A DNA stretch of 64,000 nt from Pirellulales bacterium (GCA_035546535.1 DASZWQ010000114.1:1-64000), one strand, 5' to 3'; shown: positions 8,742-19,982, counted from the first letter of the stretch. Program-made: numbers and translations. Notes: a model not told the origin generated them from the sequence alone.

Positions 8742-8938
8742 CGCAACATCCTCGCTGGCTTGGGACTTAGGGAAAGAACCGAATATCTTAGACGGACACG
8801 CCCCAGTGCGAAAGGTTGTTCGCAGTGCGGTGTCATACCGCGTTTTTGCGGAAAGTGATGGCTGACGAGGGGTTCTCTCGGCAAATGTTCGAGAGCGCAC
8901 TCGGAGGCCGGACAGTGAGCCGTGGCCAACGAATGGGT

Positions 8939-9943
8939 CTAGCGTGCCAGGGGGCCCGGGGCCGCGTTCCCAGCCGCAAGAATCGTCGACGCCAAATCAG
9001 CCGCTGCCTGGCCAGGGGTGCAAGGAACTGCGCGGCACTCACTCAAGCTGCGAAACCAGGTCAATTGTCGCCGGGCGAACGCGCGGGTGCGGTTTTGTAC
9101 CAACGCGATCGTCTCGGCCAGCGTATGCGCACCGGCGAGATGCTCGATCACCTCGCGATAGCCGAGCGCCTGCGCGGCGGTGCGGCTGAAGGCGCCCTGG
9201 CGTGCAGCTTCCGGCCCGGCGTTCTGCTCCCCTCGCGCGGAACTGGCCGCGATTAATCGCCGCACCTCATCGACCAGCCCTGCGGCGAACATCGATCCGA
9301 CCCGGGCGTTGATCCGCCGGTACAGCTCCTCGCGCGGCCAATCGAGGACGAATACACGGCACTGGCTCGCCGGCCGGGCATGATCGAACTGCTGCTGGAG
9401 GGCCGTAATCGGCTGCCCGGTTTTTTCGAACACTTCCAGAACCCGGATCAAGCGTTTGGTGTCCTGCGGATGCAGCCGGTCGGCGGCCGCGGCATCGACC
9501 TCGCGCACCTGCTCGTGCAGCCAGCCAGGATCATGCGCGGCGGCTTCGGCCGTCAACCGTTCGCGAAATTCCCAATCGGCCGCCGGGCCCTGGAACATGC
9601 CGCGCAAGAGGGCCTTGAGATACAGCGGCGTGCCGCCCACGAAAATGGGCGTCCGCCCGCGCGATAACACATCAGCCGTTACGCGTTCCGCAGCATCGAC
9701 ATATTGAGCCAGGCTGAACGCCTCGTGCGGTTCAATCACGTCCAGCAGGTGATGCGGCACGGCAGCCCGCTCGTCGGCCGAAGGCTTGGCGGTGCCAATA
9801 TCCATGCCGCGATACAGGGCCATTGAGTCGAGCGAAATGATCTCGCCCGAGAGGCGCCGCGCCAGTTCGATGCCGACCGCGCTTTTGCCCGCGGCCGTGG
9901 GACCTGTCAGAAACCAGGAATCGGCGACGTGGGAGAAAGTCAC
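8939..9943 (-). CDS. miaA: tRNA dimethylallyltransferase
   Basis: Transfers a dimethylallyl group to A37 of tRNAs that read codons starting with U. The 334-residue length fits MiaA. The sequence shows the P-loop LTGPTAAGKS (about 12-21), ISLDSMALYRGMDIGTAKP, VPHHLLDVI, FSLAQYVDAA, the FVGGTPLYLKALLRG segment and RLIRVLEVFEKTGQPI. The C-terminal part holds the RTRAFARRQLTWFRS helix used in tRNA binding. It is the first gene of a minus-strand pair with aspS and is divergent from hisE across about 190 nt that contain a palindromic repeat. Confidence 0.96.
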   Translation of the reverse strand: MTFSHVADSWFLTGPTAAGKSAVGIELARRLSGEIISLDSMALYRGMDIGTAKPSADERAAVPHHLLDVIEPHEAFSLAQYVDAAERVTADVLSRGRTPIFVGGTPLYLKALLRGMFQGPAADWEFRERLTAEAAAHDPGWLHEQVREVDAAAADRLHPQDTKRLIRVLEVFEKTGQPITALQQQFDHARPASQCRVFVLDWPREELYRRINARVGSMFAAGLVDEVRRLIAASSARGEQNAGPEAARQGAFSRTAAQALGYREVIEHLAGAHTLAETIALVQNRTRAFARRQLTWFRSLSECRAVPCTPGQAAADLASTILAAGNAAPGPLAR

Positions 9944-9981
9944 GAGCTTCGAGCGTTACGAGAAAAGACTGTCTTCTGTAG

Positions 9982-10022
9982 CCGGCCTCTGTGAGGCCGG
10001 GACTTCATGCTGCAGGTCCCGG
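9982..10022. repeat. REP-like double palindrome between miaA and hisE
   Basis: CCGGCCTC (9982-9989) and GAGGCCGG (9993-10000) form a perfect 8-bp stem with a 3-nt loop. The second arm can alternatively pair as CCGGGAC (9997-10003) with GTCCCGG (10016-10022). It lies in the divergent intergenic region, so a terminator role is unlikely and a dispersed REP-like element is the better guess. I cannot test its copy number elsewhere in the genome. Confidence 0.55.
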
Positions 10023-10132
10023 AGTTAGCAGACCCCGACCACAGACGCTCTCGGCCACTTTACCCCGGATTGCCACCCCTGGGGTCGCGGCTTAAAGTGG
10101 ACCGTTCGATTCCGTACCGAGGGTGACCGTCG

Positions 10133-10486
10133 GTGAGCAACACAAACACGATCCTAACACGACTGATGGCCGTGATCGAGGATCGCCGCGCGCATCCGAG
10201 CGACAAGTCGTACACGTCGCGGCTGTTTGCTGGCGGCGTCGACAAGATCGGCGAGAAAATCGTGGAAGAGGCGGCCGAAGTCGTCGAAGCCGCGCACGAA
10301 GCCACGACACCCGAGGGGCGAGCGCACCTGGTACACGAGGCCGCGGACCTGATCTACCACTTGTTCGTCATGCTAGGCTTCAGGGAGATCACGCTGGCCG
10401 AAGTCGAAGCTCAATTGGCCGGGCGTTTCGGCATCTCAGGGCTCGAAGAAAAAGCCTCCAGGCCTCCCAAGGAACAGTCGAGCTGA
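10133..10486 (+). CDS. hisE: Phosphoribosyl-ATP pyrophosphatase
   Basis: Second step of histidine biosynthesis: phosphoribosyl-ATP to phosphoribosyl-AMP plus pyrophosphate. A 117-residue all-alpha MazG-superfamily protein with the family core DKIGEKIVEEAAEVVEAAH and the EAADLIYHLFVML helix, whose acidic residues bind magnesium. It is monofunctional, not fused to HisI. The start is GTG 10133 with GAGGG about 11 nt upstream. Only 4 nt separate its stop from hisG, so the two are surely co-transcribed. HisE acts on the product of HisG, so the pair covers steps one and two of the pathway. Confidence 0.95.
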   Translation: MSNTNTILTRLMAVIEDRRAHPSDKSYTSRLFAGGVDKIGEKIVEEAAEVVEAAHEATTPEGRAHLVHEAADLIYHLFVMLGFREITLAEVEAQLAGRFGISGLEEKASRPPKEQSS

Positions 10487-10490
10487 AACG

Positions 10491-11342
10491 ATGACGAACC
10501 TGCGTATTGGCATTCCCAGCAAGGGACGTTTGTCGGAACTGGCCGGCGAACTGTTGAAAGAAGCCGGGCTGAATTATCGCCGGCCCGATCGCAGCCTGTT
10601 CGCGCGCTGCCGCGACATGCCGATCGACGTCACCTTCCTCCGCACCGAGGACATCCCCGTCCTCTGCGCCGAAGGGGCCATCGACATGGGCCTAACGGGC
10701 GGCGATCTTGTGATCGAGCATCGGGCCGACATCATCGAGCGCCTGCCGCTCGACGTCGGGCACTGCCGGCTGGCGATCTGCGTCCCCGAAAATGGTGACG
10801 TAAAAAGCCCGCGCGACCTGGCCAAGCGCCGCATCGCCACGAGCTTTCCGAATACCACGCAGGCGTATCTCGAAAAGCACCACACCACGGCGCACATGGT
10901 CCCGCTGTCGGGGTCGGTGGAAGTGATGATCGCGCTGGGCGTGGCTGACGCGATTGTCGACCTGGTCGAGACCGGCAGCACGCTGGCGGCCAACGGGCTG
11001 AAGATTCTCGACGAGATCGGCCATTATCAGACTGTGCTGATTCAAAACCGCGAGCGCCGGCATCCCGAGCTGGCCGATCGGGTCGTTCGGCGGCTCGAAG
11101 GCGTGGTGATCGCCCGTAGCTACTCGCTGCTGGAGTACAACGTGCCACGCGGCAAGCTGGCCGAAGCGGAAAAAATCACGCCCGGCTTCAATTCGCCGAC
11201 CGTCAGCGCACTGGAGGACTCCGACTGGTGTGCCGTGCGCGTGATGGTTCGCCGCGGCGAAGTGATCTCGATCATGGAACAGCTCGAAGCGCTCGGTGCA
11301 AGCGCCATACTCGAAACGCGGATCATGAATTGCCGTCTGTAA
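10491..11342 (+). CDS. hisG: ATP phosphoribosyltransferase, long form
   Basis: First committed step of histidine biosynthesis: condensation of ATP with PRPP. At 283 residues this is the long form with a C-terminal ACT-like regulatory domain (about 210-283), so it should not need a HisZ partner and is probably feedback-inhibited by histidine. Visible landmarks are the N-terminal IGIPSKGRLSE, DIPVLCAEGAIDMGLTGGDL, SFPNTTQAYLE and the PRPP-binding region ALGVADAIVDLVETGSTL. The C-terminus (VMVRRGEVISIMEQLEALGA, then ILETRIMNCRL) is typical. Its last 20 nt overlap the end of the convergent MqnX-like gene. Confidence 0.96.
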   Translation: MTNLRIGIPSKGRLSELAGELLKEAGLNYRRPDRSLFARCRDMPIDVTFLRTEDIPVLCAEGAIDMGLTGGDLVIEHRADIIERLPLDVGHCRLAICVPENGDVKSPRDLAKRRIATSFPNTTQAYLEKHHTTAHMVPLSGSVEVMIALGVADAIVDLVETGSTLAANGLKILDEIGHYQTVLIQNRERRHPELADRVVRRLEGVVIARSYSLLEYNVPRGKLAEAEKITPGFNSPTVSALEDSDWCAVRVMVRRGEVISIMEQLEALGASAILETRIMNCRL

Positions 11343-12618
11343 TCGGCTTGCCGCGGCAGTAAGTCGCGACGACCGGCAGCTCGGCGTCGAAGACGAGTTC
11401 ATGCGGATCGGCCGCCTCGTGCGACGGTAGCTCGACAATCGCCAGGTTCGCGAGCTTGCCGGGTTGGAGCGAACCGGTGTCGGCATCACATGCCAAGGCC
11501 TGCGCCCCGGCGAGCGTCCCCAGCCGCAACACGTCGGCCGGGGCGATCTCTGGGAATCTTCGCGCGACGTGTCGCATCTCGGCGAGCACACCGAGATCGG
11601 GATTCGAAGCTCGGCTGTCGGTGCCCAGCGCCACGGAAGCGCCTAAGGCCAGCAGCCGCGGCAGCGGATGGCGGGCGTGCCCGAAATAGGCGTGAGTCCG
11701 CGGGCAGTAGACCGTCGTCATCCGTTCGGCATGAATGGCCAGATATTCCAGTTCTTCGTCGCTTAGATAATTGCCGTGAACCACGAGCGCCCGCGGAGCG
11801 GCGCCCAGCACCTGCAGATATTCAAGCGGTCGCGTACCGTGCGCGAATGCGGTCGCATCCCATACACCCAGCTCTTCGAGAAAGGTACGAAAAGGGCCAC
11901 TGCCGGTCGCCAGGAGCTCAATCTCTTCGCGTGACTCGGCTAAGTGCATGGCGACGGGAAGATCGTGCGCGTGCGCCATCCGCACCAGACCTACGAGTAG
12001 CTCGGGATGAACCGAGTACGGAGCATGCGGGCTGAGACCCGCGCGCCAAGCGTGCGGCGGGCGTGCCCTGCGCGCGCGCGAAGCGACTCGTTCGGCCTCG
12101 GCCAGCCGCTCCGGCACGCGTTCAGCCAACAGCCCGCGCAGTTCGAAGTACGCCAACAGATCCACGGGGGCCTCGGCCAACGACTGGTCGGTCCAGCCGC
12201 CGGTGGCAATCTCGCCGATGGCTGTCGTCCCCGTCCGTACCGATTCATCCAAGCCGCGCGCGATTGCCACAGCGGCATTTTCGCCGGCGTCACGCCGCGC
12301 CGCGATTACCATCCGCAACCACGCAGGCAGTGGCATGCCCGCCACACCCAAGGGCGCGGCGCAATCGCTGAATTCCAGGTGTGTATGCGCGTTGACGAAG
12401 CCAGGCAGGATGGCCACGTTGCCCAGATCGAGGCACTGGCCCGACGGTCGTGCCGCAACGTCGACGATGCGCTCTCCTTGCACGGTCACGCAACCGCCGG
12501 CAAGCGGCGGACCCGCGACAGGGAAAAGATAACGGGCCGTGAGTGAAGTTATGGCGGGCGTAATCGAGACATCTCGCTGCTGGGTAGGATTCTGCCCGTT
12601 CAAGTAAACAGGGGACAA
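11323..12618 (-). CDS. Amidohydrolase, MqnX/SsnA-type deaminase
   Basis: A 431-residue metal-dependent deaminase of the amidohydrolase superfamily. Ligands are visible in order: GFVNAHTHLEF (HxH), SPHAPYSVHPEL, AMHLAESREE (His on strand 5), VVHGNYLSDEEL and GTDSRASNPDLG (catalytic Asp). The sequence resembles aminodeoxyfutalosine deaminase (MqnX) and related guanine or S-adenosylhomocysteine deaminases. The presence of mqnD at 25939-26799 favours a futalosine-pathway role in menaquinone synthesis, but this is inferred. The N-terminal 16 residues may not be translated, since GTG codon 17 is another possible start. It overlaps hisG tail-to-tail by 20 nt. Confidence 0.8.
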   Translation of the reverse strand: MSPVYLNGQNPTQQRDVSITPAITSLTARYLFPVAGPPLAGGCVTVQGERIVDVAARPSGQCLDLGNVAILPGFVNAHTHLEFSDCAAPLGVAGMPLPAWLRMVIAARRDAGENAAVAIARGLDESVRTGTTAIGEIATGGWTDQSLAEAPVDLLAYFELRGLLAERVPERLAEAERVASRARRARPPHAWRAGLSPHAPYSVHPELLVGLVRMAHAHDLPVAMHLAESREEIELLATGSGPFRTFLEELGVWDATAFAHGTRPLEYLQVLGAAPRALVVHGNYLSDEELEYLAIHAERMTTVYCPRTHAYFGHARHPLPRLLALGASVALGTDSRASNPDLGVLAEMRHVARRFPEIAPADVLRLGTLAGAQALACDADTGSLQPGKLANLAIVELPSHEAADPHELVFDAELPVVATYCRGKPITDGNS

Positions 12619-12895
12619 GTGCCCCGAACACCGGCGGCGCCCCTGATAAGAGTAAACCCGCGAACCCAGATTTCGCCAACAGTCGGCCGACAGAGGCGGT
12701 CATATGGCGTGCCAGGCTCGAGCGTCGCTGAAAGCGCCGGTGGGCTCCCGCGCCCCTCTAGCCCTCGTAGCGGTTATGACACTTGCGCCGCGATTGTGCG
12801 GGCGGTTGCCACGCTTTACCGCCGCCGGAAGCGATTCGGCCTAAGCTTTCTGTAGCGGCTGGTCTTCGAGATATCGCATTTTGCAGGAGCCGTCC

Positions 12896-13978
12896 GTGCG
12901 CGCGTGTCTTGCTTTGGCAGTTAGTTTCTGCCTCGTTCCAACTGCCGTTGCCGCCGATTTGCGGCGGACCGTGCAGTTCGATTTCGGCGGCCAGCATATC
13001 GAGGGTACGCCGCTCACCAGTTCTTCGGCGGGGGTGGAACTCTTGGGACGTGACGGCCGTTTGTGGACCGTGCCCGCGCAGGCGGCGAAGTCCCTCAAGC
13101 AAACGAGCTCGTCATTTCAAAGCTACCCCGTTTCGGTACTCAAGGGACGGCTGCAGACCGAGCTAGGCAAAGGGTTTCGCGTCGTGAGTACGGGCCATTA
13201 CCTGGTCGCGTATCCCGAAAAGGTGCGCGCCAATTGGGCCGCGCGTTTCGAAGAGCTCTACCGGTCGTTCGAGCTCTATTTCTCGGTGCGCGGCTTTCGC
13301 TTGCAGGATCCCGAGTTTCCCCTGATCGCCATCGTCTGGCCCGACCGGCAGAGTTTCGCCCGGGCCTGTGCGGCGGATCGCGGTATTGGGTCCGTGCCGA
13401 CGGGATTGCTCGGCTATTATTCGCCGGTCTCGAACCGCATCATGCTTTACGACATGGGTAACGGGCGAGCCTCGGACGAGGCCTGGGAACAGACCGGGGC
13501 TACGATTATCCACGAGGCGACGCACCAGACCGCCTTCAATACCGGCATCCATCGGCGCTTTGCCGATACGCCGCGATGGGTCGTCGAGGGGCTAGGCATG
13601 ATGTTCGAAGCACCCGGCGTCTGGAATTCGCGGGCTTACACCCGTCGCGAGGATCGGATCAACCACGACCGGCTCGACTACTTCCGCGAGCGACTCGTCC
13701 CCCGCCACAAGCCCGAGATTCTTGAGTCGCTCGTGGGCTCGGATCGGCTCTTCACGAGCGACATACTGTCGGCCTATGCCGAGGCGTGGGCACTGTCGTT
13801 TTACCTGGTCGAGACGCAGCCGCGCAAGTATTCGCAATACCTGGCCGTGACGGCGCAGCGACCCGTCGGCCAGGCCTATGTGCCGGCGAAACGGCTGGCT
13901 GATTTCACAGCCGTCTTTGGGGCGAATTTCCGTATGCTCGAAGCTCAGCTCCTCCGCTTCATGGCGGACCTCCCTTAG
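12896..13978 (+). CDS. Secreted DUF1570-type protein with HEATH motif
   Basis: A 360-residue exported protein of a family common in planctomycetes. A signal peptide (VRACLALAVSFCLVPTAVAA) is followed by a short beta-rich domain, then the DUF1570 region. It includes the gluzincin-like motif IIHEATHQTAFN, with two His and a Glu in HEATH as zinc ligands and catalytic base, and WVVEGLGMMFEAPG downstream with a candidate third ligand Glu. A metallopeptidase role is likely but unproven for the family. I chose GTG 12896: AGGAG at 12885-12889 is 6 nt upstream, which rules out the earlier TTG at 12881. Confidence 0.75.
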   Translation: MRACLALAVSFCLVPTAVAADLRRTVQFDFGGQHIEGTPLTSSSAGVELLGRDGRLWTVPAQAAKSLKQTSSSFQSYPVSVLKGRLQTELGKGFRVVSTGHYLVAYPEKVRANWAARFEELYRSFELYFSVRGFRLQDPEFPLIAIVWPDRQSFARACAADRGIGSVPTGLLGYYSPVSNRIMLYDMGNGRASDEAWEQTGATIIHEATHQTAFNTGIHRRFADTPRWVVEGLGMMFEAPGVWNSRAYTRREDRINHDRLDYFRERLVPRHKPEILESLVGSDRLFTSDILSAYAEAWALSFYLVETQPRKYSQYLAVTAQRPVGQAYVPAKRLADFTAVFGANFRMLEAQLLRFMADLP

Positions 13979-14049
13979 GTACCGCCAAGAGGCTTTTCGG
14001 GCTGCCGGAGCAATGGGATTGCTTCTACACCGGGCCGTAGCGGCGAGCC

Positions 14050-14069
14050 GGGAGTGCTTGCACGCTCCC
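14050..14069. repeat. Short imperfect palindrome after the DUF1570 gene
   Basis: GGGAGTGC and CACGCTCCC flank a 3-nt spacer, giving a short GC-rich stem about 70 nt after the DUF1570 stop. A weak terminator or a dispersed repeat are both possible; no T run follows. Confidence 0.3.
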
Positions 14070-14187
14070 CTTCTTTGCTGGCTTAGCTTTAGAAAGCCAT
14101 ATGTGGCATCGGCTTAAGGCGGTTTCCTGGGAGGGACTTCGTCTTTCGGATTACGGTACGCAGGTATCGATTTTTCCACAAGGATGC

Positions 14188-14216
14188 TTGACTTCGTTCA
14201 GTTGACCTTCTAACGT
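14188..14216 (+). promoter_or_regulatory. Candidate promoter of the lysR-gltBD operon
   Basis: TTGACT (14188-14193), a 17-nt spacer and TAACGT (14211-14216) lie 57 nt upstream of the lysR ATG, in a stretch clearly more AT-rich than its surroundings. The -35 box is good and the -10 box poor. No dyad for LysR binding was convincingly found. Confidence 0.3.
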
Positions 14217-14272
14217 TACATTCTTGATTTCGATGCTAAATCTGCGCTCTATTCGCCTGATTGATTCTAAGC

Positions 14273-15385
14273 ATGGCTGTCCATCTGAAATGGCTGAAGG
14301 TCTTCTGTGACGTCGTTCGGCAGCGCAGCTTCTCGCGCGCGGCTGACGAAAACGACATGTCGCAGTCGGCCGCCAGCCAATTGGTCCATCAACTCGAGGA
14401 ACGGCTCGGCGTCAAACTGATCGACCGCTCGAAGCGGCCTTTCGTACTGACCCCCGAGGGAGAGGTGTATTACGACGGCTGCCGCTCGCTCATGGAGCGG
14501 TATGGTTCGCTGGAAGATAAGGTCCGCACCCTGCATCAGGAGGTGGCTGGTTGCGTGCGCGTGGCTTCGATCTACTCGGTCGGGCTGCACCACATGAACC
14601 GGTATCTGCAGGAATTCCTGGTCCAGCATCCGAAGGCCAACGTGCGGCTGGAATATCTACATCCGCACCGGGTTTTCGAAAGCGTCGAGAACGATCTGGC
14701 CGATCTGGGCCTGGTCAGCTATCCGAAATCGTCGCGCACGCTCACGGCCATTCCTTGGCGCGAAGAGCCGATGGTGCTCGTTTGTGCTCCCACACACGAA
14801 CTGGCCGGCCGCTCGTCGATCGGGCTGGCGCAGTTACACGGGCGTGAACTCGTGGGTTTCGACAGCGACCTCACGATCCGCCGCGAGATCGACCGCGTGC
14901 TCCATCTGCACCGCATCGAGGTGCAATTAGTGATGGAGTTTGATAACATCGAGACGATCAAACGGGCCATCGAAATCGATGCGGGTGTGAGCCTTCTGCC
15001 CGAGCCGACTGTCCTGCGGGAGGTCGCGGCCGGAAGCCTGGTCGCGGTGCCGCTGGATACCGACGAGCTGGTGCGCCCGCTGGGCATCATTCACCGCCGT
15101 GGCAAGCAACTGAGCGCGACCACCTGGCGGTTTGTCGAACTTCTGAAGCGAGAAGGGGACCGGATGCCGGCCGAGCCGGCAGCGGATCAGCCGGCACGCA
15201 CCTCGATTGCAGGGAACGGTGCCGCTGGACAATCTGCCAAGAACGGCAAGCCCTCGCATCAAGTCGCTGGCGAATCGAGATCGCATGCAGGCGTCTCGGC
15301 CAGCGCGCCTCCCGCCCGTGGCGCGGGAAATGGAGAATCTGCATCGATGGCCGAATGCCGCGCGGCCGAGACCACGGTAGGATAA
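14273..15385 (+). CDS. LysR-family regulator, probably of gltBD
   Basis: A 370-residue LysR regulator. The N-terminal winged helix-turn-helix (about 1-62: [20 protein letters not shown], then [17 protein letters not shown]) is followed by the effector-binding domain (about 90-290). The last 75 or so residues are an Ala/Gly/Ser-rich tail not found in ordinary LysR proteins of about 300 residues. The stop lies 7 nt before gltB, so it is the first gene of a lysR-gltB-gltD unit. GltC of Bacillus, a LysR activator of gltAB, is divergent instead. I infer control of glutamate synthase, with autoregulation affecting the whole unit. ATG 14273 is used; TTG 14261 is possible. Confidence 0.85.
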   Translation: MAVHLKWLKVFCDVVRQRSFSRAADENDMSQSAASQLVHQLEERLGVKLIDRSKRPFVLTPEGEVYYDGCRSLMERYGSLEDKVRTLHQEVAGCVRVASIYSVGLHHMNRYLQEFLVQHPKANVRLEYLHPHRVFESVENDLADLGLVSYPKSSRTLTAIPWREEPMVLVCAPTHELAGRSSIGLAQLHGRELVGFDSDLTIRREIDRVLHLHRIEVQLVMEFDNIETIKRAIEIDAGVSLLPEPTVLREVAAGSLVAVPLDTDELVRPLGIIHRRGKQLSATTWRFVELLKREGDRMPAEPAADQPARTSIAGNGAAGQSAKNGKPSHQVAGESRSHAGVSASAPPARGAGNGESASMAECRAAETTVG

Positions 15386-15392
15386 AACCGCG

Positions 15393-18300
15393 ATGCCACC
15401 AGTAGCGCGAAGTGCCGGTCTACCCGTTCGCGAAGGGCTCTACGATCCCGCCCACGAACACGACGCTTGCGGCGTCGGTTTCGTCGTCCATATGCGCGGT
15501 GAGAAGAGCCATCAAATCGTGCGTTCGGGCTTGGAAATCCTCGTCAACCTTACGCATCGCGGCGCCTGCGGCTGCGATCCGCTCACGGGAGACGGCGCGG
15601 GAATTCTCACGCAGATTCCGCACGATTTCTTCAAGGCCAAGTGCAAGGAATTGGGTATCGACCTGCCGGCGCCGGGCGAATACGGCGTGGGCACGGTCTT
15701 TTTGCCCCCCGATCCCACCGAGCGACAGGCCTGTCAGCGCCGGCTGGACGAGCTGATCGAGGCCGAAGGGCAAAAGCTGCTCGGCTGGCGCGATGTGCCG
15801 ATCGACAACGCCCATATCGGCCAGACGGCCCGCGACGTCGAGCCGTTCATTCGCCAGGTATTCGTGGCGCGCGGTGCGCGGACGCCGGCCGACATGTTCG
15901 AGTGGAAGCTGTACGTCATTCGCAAGCAGCTCGAATCGTCGATCCGCTCCAGTGATTTGTCGCAAAAGAAATACTGCTACGTGCCGACTCTGTCGTCGCA
16001 CGTGATCGTGTACAAGGGGCTGATGCTCGCCGACCAGGTGCAGTTGTTCTACGGCGACCTGGCCGACGAGCGATACGTTTCGGCGCTCGCGCTTGTGCAT
16101 CAGCGGTACAGTACCAACACGTTCCCGACCTGGGACCTGGCGCAACCGTTCCGGTATCTCGCGCACAACGGTGAAATCAACACGGTGCGCGGCAACGTCA
16201 ATTGGATGCACGCCCGCCAGAGCATGCTGGCGAGCAAGAAGTACGGCGACGACCTGCGCAAGATTTTCCCCGTCTGCACGCCCGACGGCAGCGATTCGGC
16301 GATGTTCGACAACGCGGCCGAGCTATTAGTGCTGACGGGGCGGTCGCTGCCCCAGGCGATGTCGATGTTGATCCCCGAGCCGTGGGCCGGTCACGAGAGC
16401 ATGCCCGACGACAAGAAGGCTTATTACGAATACCAGGCGTGCTTGATGGAACCGTGGGACGGTCCGGCGTCGATGGCGTTTACCGATGGTAAAGTGATCG
16501 GCGCGGTTTTGGACCGCAACGGCCTGCGACCGAGCCGGTACTGCGTGACAAAGCAAGGCCTGGTGATCATGGCCTCGGAAGCCGGCGTGCTGAAGATTCC
16601 GCCGCGCGACATTGTCTCCAAGGGACGCCTGCGACCCGGTCGCATGTTCCTGGTCGATACGGTCAAGGGGCGGATCATCGCCGACGACGAGATCAAGCAC
16701 GCGCTGGCGGCGAAGCACCCGTACCGCGACTGGATCAACCAGAATCAAGTCAACCTGGCCGATTTGCCCGCTGTGGAGAGCACCAACGGCCACAAGTCGA
16801 ACGGCCATCCCAGCGAACCGCTCGTAAAGCTGCAACGCGCGTTCGGCTACACGCTGGAGGACGTGCGCATCCTGATGATGCCGATGGCGACCGACGGGCA
16901 GGAAGCGATCGGCTCGATGGGGAATGACGCGCCGCTTGCGGTTCTCTCCGACCGTCCGCAGCTTTTGTACAACTATTTCAAGCAGCTCTTTGCCCAGGTT
17001 ACGAATCCGCCGCTCGATGCGATCCGCGAAGAGATCATCACTTCGATGATCACCACCGTCGGCTCGGAAGGAAACCTGCTCGACGAAACGCCCCAGCAGT
17101 GCCGCAAGCTGCGACTCGACCGCCCGATCATCACGAACGAAGAGCTGGCGCAGATCAAGGCCCTGAATCAACCGGGCTTGCGCAGCCGCACGCTGTCGAC
17201 CCTCTTCCCGCGCGAAGAAGGAGCGCGGGGCATGCGCCGCCGCCTGGACGAATTGCGCCGCGAGGCGTCGCGCGCCATCGCCGACGGCGTGACGCTATTG
17301 ATTCTGTCCGACCGCGGCGTGAATCACGAATGGGTGCCGATCCCGGCGCTCTTGGCGACGAGCGGTGTTCATCACCACCTGATTCGCGAAAAGACGCGCA
17401 CCCGCTGCGGCCTGATCATCGAGTCGGGTGAGCCGCGCGAAGTCCAGCACTTTGCCTTGCTCACCGCTTATGGCGCGGGCGCCGTGAACCCCTGGCTGGC
17501 CCTGGCCACGATCGATCAACTGCACGCTGACGGCTACATCGCCGATTCGTATACGCTCGAAAAACTGCACAAGCAGTACCTCAAGGCCGGCGTGAAGGGA
17601 CTGCTGAAGGTGATGTCGAAAATGGGCATCTCCACGCAGCAGAGCTACCGCGGCGCCCAGATTTTCGAAGCCATCGGCCTCAACGCCGACTTCGTCGAAG
17701 AGTTTTTCACCTGGACCCCCAGTCGCATCCAGGGCATAGGGCTCGAAGCGGTTGCCGAAGAGGCGCTCCGCCGACACGAGCACGCTTTCCCGCGCGCCAA
17801 CTTGCCCGAGACCCTCGATCTCGACGTGGGCGGCCAGTATCAATGGCGGCGCAAGGGCGAAGCGCACATGTTCAATCCCGAGGTGGTTGCCAAGCTGCAA
17901 CACGCCACGCGGTTGAACAGCCGCGAGGACTTCGTCAAATACTGCCAGGCCATCGACGATCAGCAGCGGCAGTTGCTCACGCTGCGCGGCCTGTTGGAAT
18001 TCAAGAAAGTCGAGCATCCGATCCCGCTCGACGCGGTCGAGCCCGCGGCAAATATCGTCAAGCGCTTCGCCACCGGAGCCATGTCGTACGGCTCGATTTC
18101 GAAGGAAGCGCACGAGACCTTGGCCATCGCCATGAATCGCCTGGGCGCCAAGAGCAATACCGGCGAAGGCGGCGAGGACCCCGCTCGCTACCACCCCGAC
18201 GCCAACGGCGACCGTCGCTCCAGCGCCATCAAGCAAGTCGCCAGCGGCCGCTTCGGCGTGACGAGTGAATATCTCGTCAGCGCCCAGGAGCTGCAGATCA

Positions 18301-19982
18301 AGATGGCGCAAGGCGCGAAGCCCGGCGAAGGTGGCCAGTTGCCCGGGCACAAGGTCGACAAAGAGATCGCCCGCATCCGGCACAGCACGCCGGGCGTAGG
18401 TTTGATCTCGCCCCCGCCGCATCATGATATTTATTCGATCGAAGACCTGGCGCAGCTGATCCACGATCTAAAGAACTCGAATCGCGACGCGCGGATCAGC
18501 GTCAAGCTCGTGGCCGAAGTCGGTGTCGGCACCGTCGCCGCTGGTGTCGCCAAGGGCAAGAGCGACGTCGTACTGATCAGCGGCCACGACGGCGGAACGG
18601 GTGCAAGCCCCTACACGTCGATCAAGCACGCCGGCATCCCCTGGGAGTTGGGCCTGGCCGAAACGCATCAGGTGCTGGTGAAGAACGACCTGCGCGGGCG
18701 CATCGTCGTGCAGACCGATGGACAGTTGCGCACGCCGCGCGACGTTGCCATCGCCACCATGCTCGGTGCCGAAGAATGGGGTATTGCCACGGCGGCCCTG
18801 GTCACGATGGGCTGCATCATGATGCGCAAGTGTCATTTGAACACCTGCCCGGTCGGCATCGCCACCCAGGATGTCGAGCTGCGGAAGAAATTCGCCGGCA
18901 AGCCCGAGCACGTCGTCAACTTCTTCTTCATGCTGGCCGAAGGGCTGCGCGAGATCATGGCCTCGCTCGGCATTTCCACCGTCGACGAACTGGTGGGCCG
19001 CGTCGATTTGCTGGAAACGCGCCAGGCGATCGGCCATTGGAAGGCGCGTGGGCTCGACTTCTCGACCGTGCTGTTCAAGCCGCAAGTGCCGCCGAACGTC
19101 AAAACCTACTGCGCCGAACCGCAGGATCACGGGCTGGACAAGTCGCTCGACATGACCATGCTCTTGGACTTGTGCCGGCCGGCCATCCAGGACGAGACGC
19201 CCGTGGCCTTCAGCCTGCCGATTCAAAACACCAATCGCACGGTCGGCACGATCCTCTCGAGCGAGATCACCCGGGCGCACGGGCCAAAGGGACTGCCCGA
19301 GGATACGATCCAGCTCACGTTCCACGGCAGCGCCGGGCAGAGCATCATGGCATTCGGCGTGCCGGGCGTGACGGTGCGGGTCGAAGGCGAAGTGAACGAC
19401 TACTGCGGTAAAGGTCTGTCAGGCGGCAAGGTGATCGTCTACCCGCCGGCGGATAGTTCGTTTGAAGCTGAGAAGAACATCATCGCCGGCAACGTGGTGC
19501 TCTACGGCGCCACCAGTGGCGAGGTCTACTTGCGCGGCATTGCCGGCGAACGTTTCTGCGTTCGCAACTCGGGCGCGCGGGCTGTTGTCGAAGGCGTGGG
19601 GGACCACGGCTGCGAATACATGACCGGCGGGGTTGCCGTGATCCTGGGCGAGACGGGACGCAACTTCGCGGCCGGTATGAGCGGCGGCGTGGCCTACGTC
19701 CTCGACGAGGAAGGCGTCTTCCCCACGCTCGTGAACATGGAAATGGTCGAGCTCGAAGCGCTCGACGACGCCGAGGATCAAAAAGTCGTGCAAGACCTCG
19801 TGCGCAATCACGTGAATTACACCGCCAGCACGCGCGGTCAGTACGTGCTGGACAACTGGGAACAATTGATACCGAAGTTCGTGAAGGTTATGCCGCTCGA
19901 TTACAAACGGGCCCTGGCGGGCATGAAGAAGGCCGCGGTCGGAAAAGCCGCCGGAGAGTTGGAAGAGGTGGCGCATGGGTGA
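15393..19982 (+). CDS. gltB: Glutamate synthase (NADPH) large subunit
   Basis: Makes two glutamates from glutamine and 2-oxoglutarate with electrons from GltD. The 1529 residues match the family. The glutaminase domain begins at Cys26 ([10 protein letters not shown]), so a 25-residue propeptide must be removed to expose the nucleophile. A central domain follows, then the FMN/2-oxoglutarate synthase domain ([41 protein letters not shown]), the 3Fe-4S cysteines C1141, C1147 and C1152 ([16 protein letters not shown]) and the GxGxG beta-helix with [11 protein letters not shown] and [10 protein letters not shown] repeats. It overlaps gltD by 8 nt, implying translational coupling and equal output. 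Confidence 0.97.
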   Translation: MPPVARSAGLPVREGLYDPAHEHDACGVGFVVHMRGEKSHQIVRSGLEILVNLTHRGACGCDPLTGDGAGILTQIPHDFFKAKCKELGIDLPAPGEYGVGTVFLPPDPTERQACQRRLDELIEAEGQKLLGWRDVPIDNAHIGQTARDVEPFIRQVFVARGARTPADMFEWKLYVIRKQLESSIRSSDLSQKKYCYVPTLSSHVIVYKGLMLADQVQLFYGDLADERYVSALALVHQRYSTNTFPTWDLAQPFRYLAHNGEINTVRGNVNWMHARQSMLASKKYGDDLRKIFPVCTPDGSDSAMFDNAAELLVLTGRSLPQAMSMLIPEPWAGHESMPDDKKAYYEYQACLMEPWDGPASMAFTDGKVIGAVLDRNGLRPSRYCVTKQGLVIMASEAGVLKIPPRDIVSKGRLRPGRMFLVDTVKGRIIADDEIKHALAAKHPYRDWINQNQVNLADLPAVESTNGHKSNGHPSEPLVKLQRAFGYTLEDVRILMMPMATDGQEAIGSMGNDAPLAVLSDRPQLLYNYFKQLFAQVTNPPLDAIREEIITSMITTVGSEGNLLDETPQQCRKLRLDRPIITNEELAQIKALNQPGLRSRTLSTLFPREEGARGMRRRLDELRREASRAIADGVTLLILSDRGVNHEWVPIPALLATSGVHHHLIREKTRTRCGLIIESGEPREVQHFALLTAYGAGAVNPWLALATIDQLHADGYIADSYTLEKLHKQYLKAGVKGLLKVMSKMGISTQQSYRGAQIFEAIGLNADFVEEFFTWTPSRIQGIGLEAVAEEALRRHEHAFPRANLPETLDLDVGGQYQWRRKGEAHMFNPEVVAKLQHATRLNSREDFVKYCQAIDDQQRQLLTLRGLLEFKKVEHPIPLDAVEPAANIVKRFATGAMSYGSISKEAHETLAIAMNRLGAKSNTGEGGEDPARYHPDANGDRRSSAIKQVASGRFGVTSEYLVSAQELQIKMAQGAKPGEGGQLPGHKVDKEIARIRHSTPGVGLISPPPHHDIYSIEDLAQLIHDLKNSNRDARISVKLVAEVGVGTVAAGVAKGKSDVVLISGHDGGTGASPYTSIKHAGIPWELGLAETHQVLVKNDLRGRIVVQTDGQLRTPRDVAIATMLGAEEWGIATAALVTMGCIMMRKCHLNTCPVGIATQDVELRKKFAGKPEHVVNFFFMLAEGLREIMASLGISTVDELVGRVDLLETRQAIGHWKARGLDFSTVLFKPQVPPNVKTYCAEPQDHGLDKSLDMTMLLDLCRPAIQDETPVAFSLPIQNTNRTVGTILSSEITRAHGPKGLPEDTIQLTFHGSAGQSIMAFGVPGVTVRVEGEVNDYCGKGLSGGKVIVYPPADSSFEAEKNIIAGNVVLYGATSGEVYLRGIAGERFCVRNSGARAVVEGVGDHGCEYMTGGVAVILGETGRNFAAGMSGGVAYVLDEEGVFPTLVNMEMVELEALDDAEDQKVVQDLVRNHVNYTASTRGQYVLDNWEQLIPKFVKVMPLDYKRALAGMKKAAVGKAAGELEEVAHG

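Noticed and set aside
7362-8858. 498-codon plus-strand open frame
   Set aside because: It is antisense to aspS in codon register; the real gene is certain.
12619-12855. 78-codon ORF upstream of the DUF1570 gene
   Set aside because: Low-complexity sequence with no ribosome-binding site; better read as intergenic.
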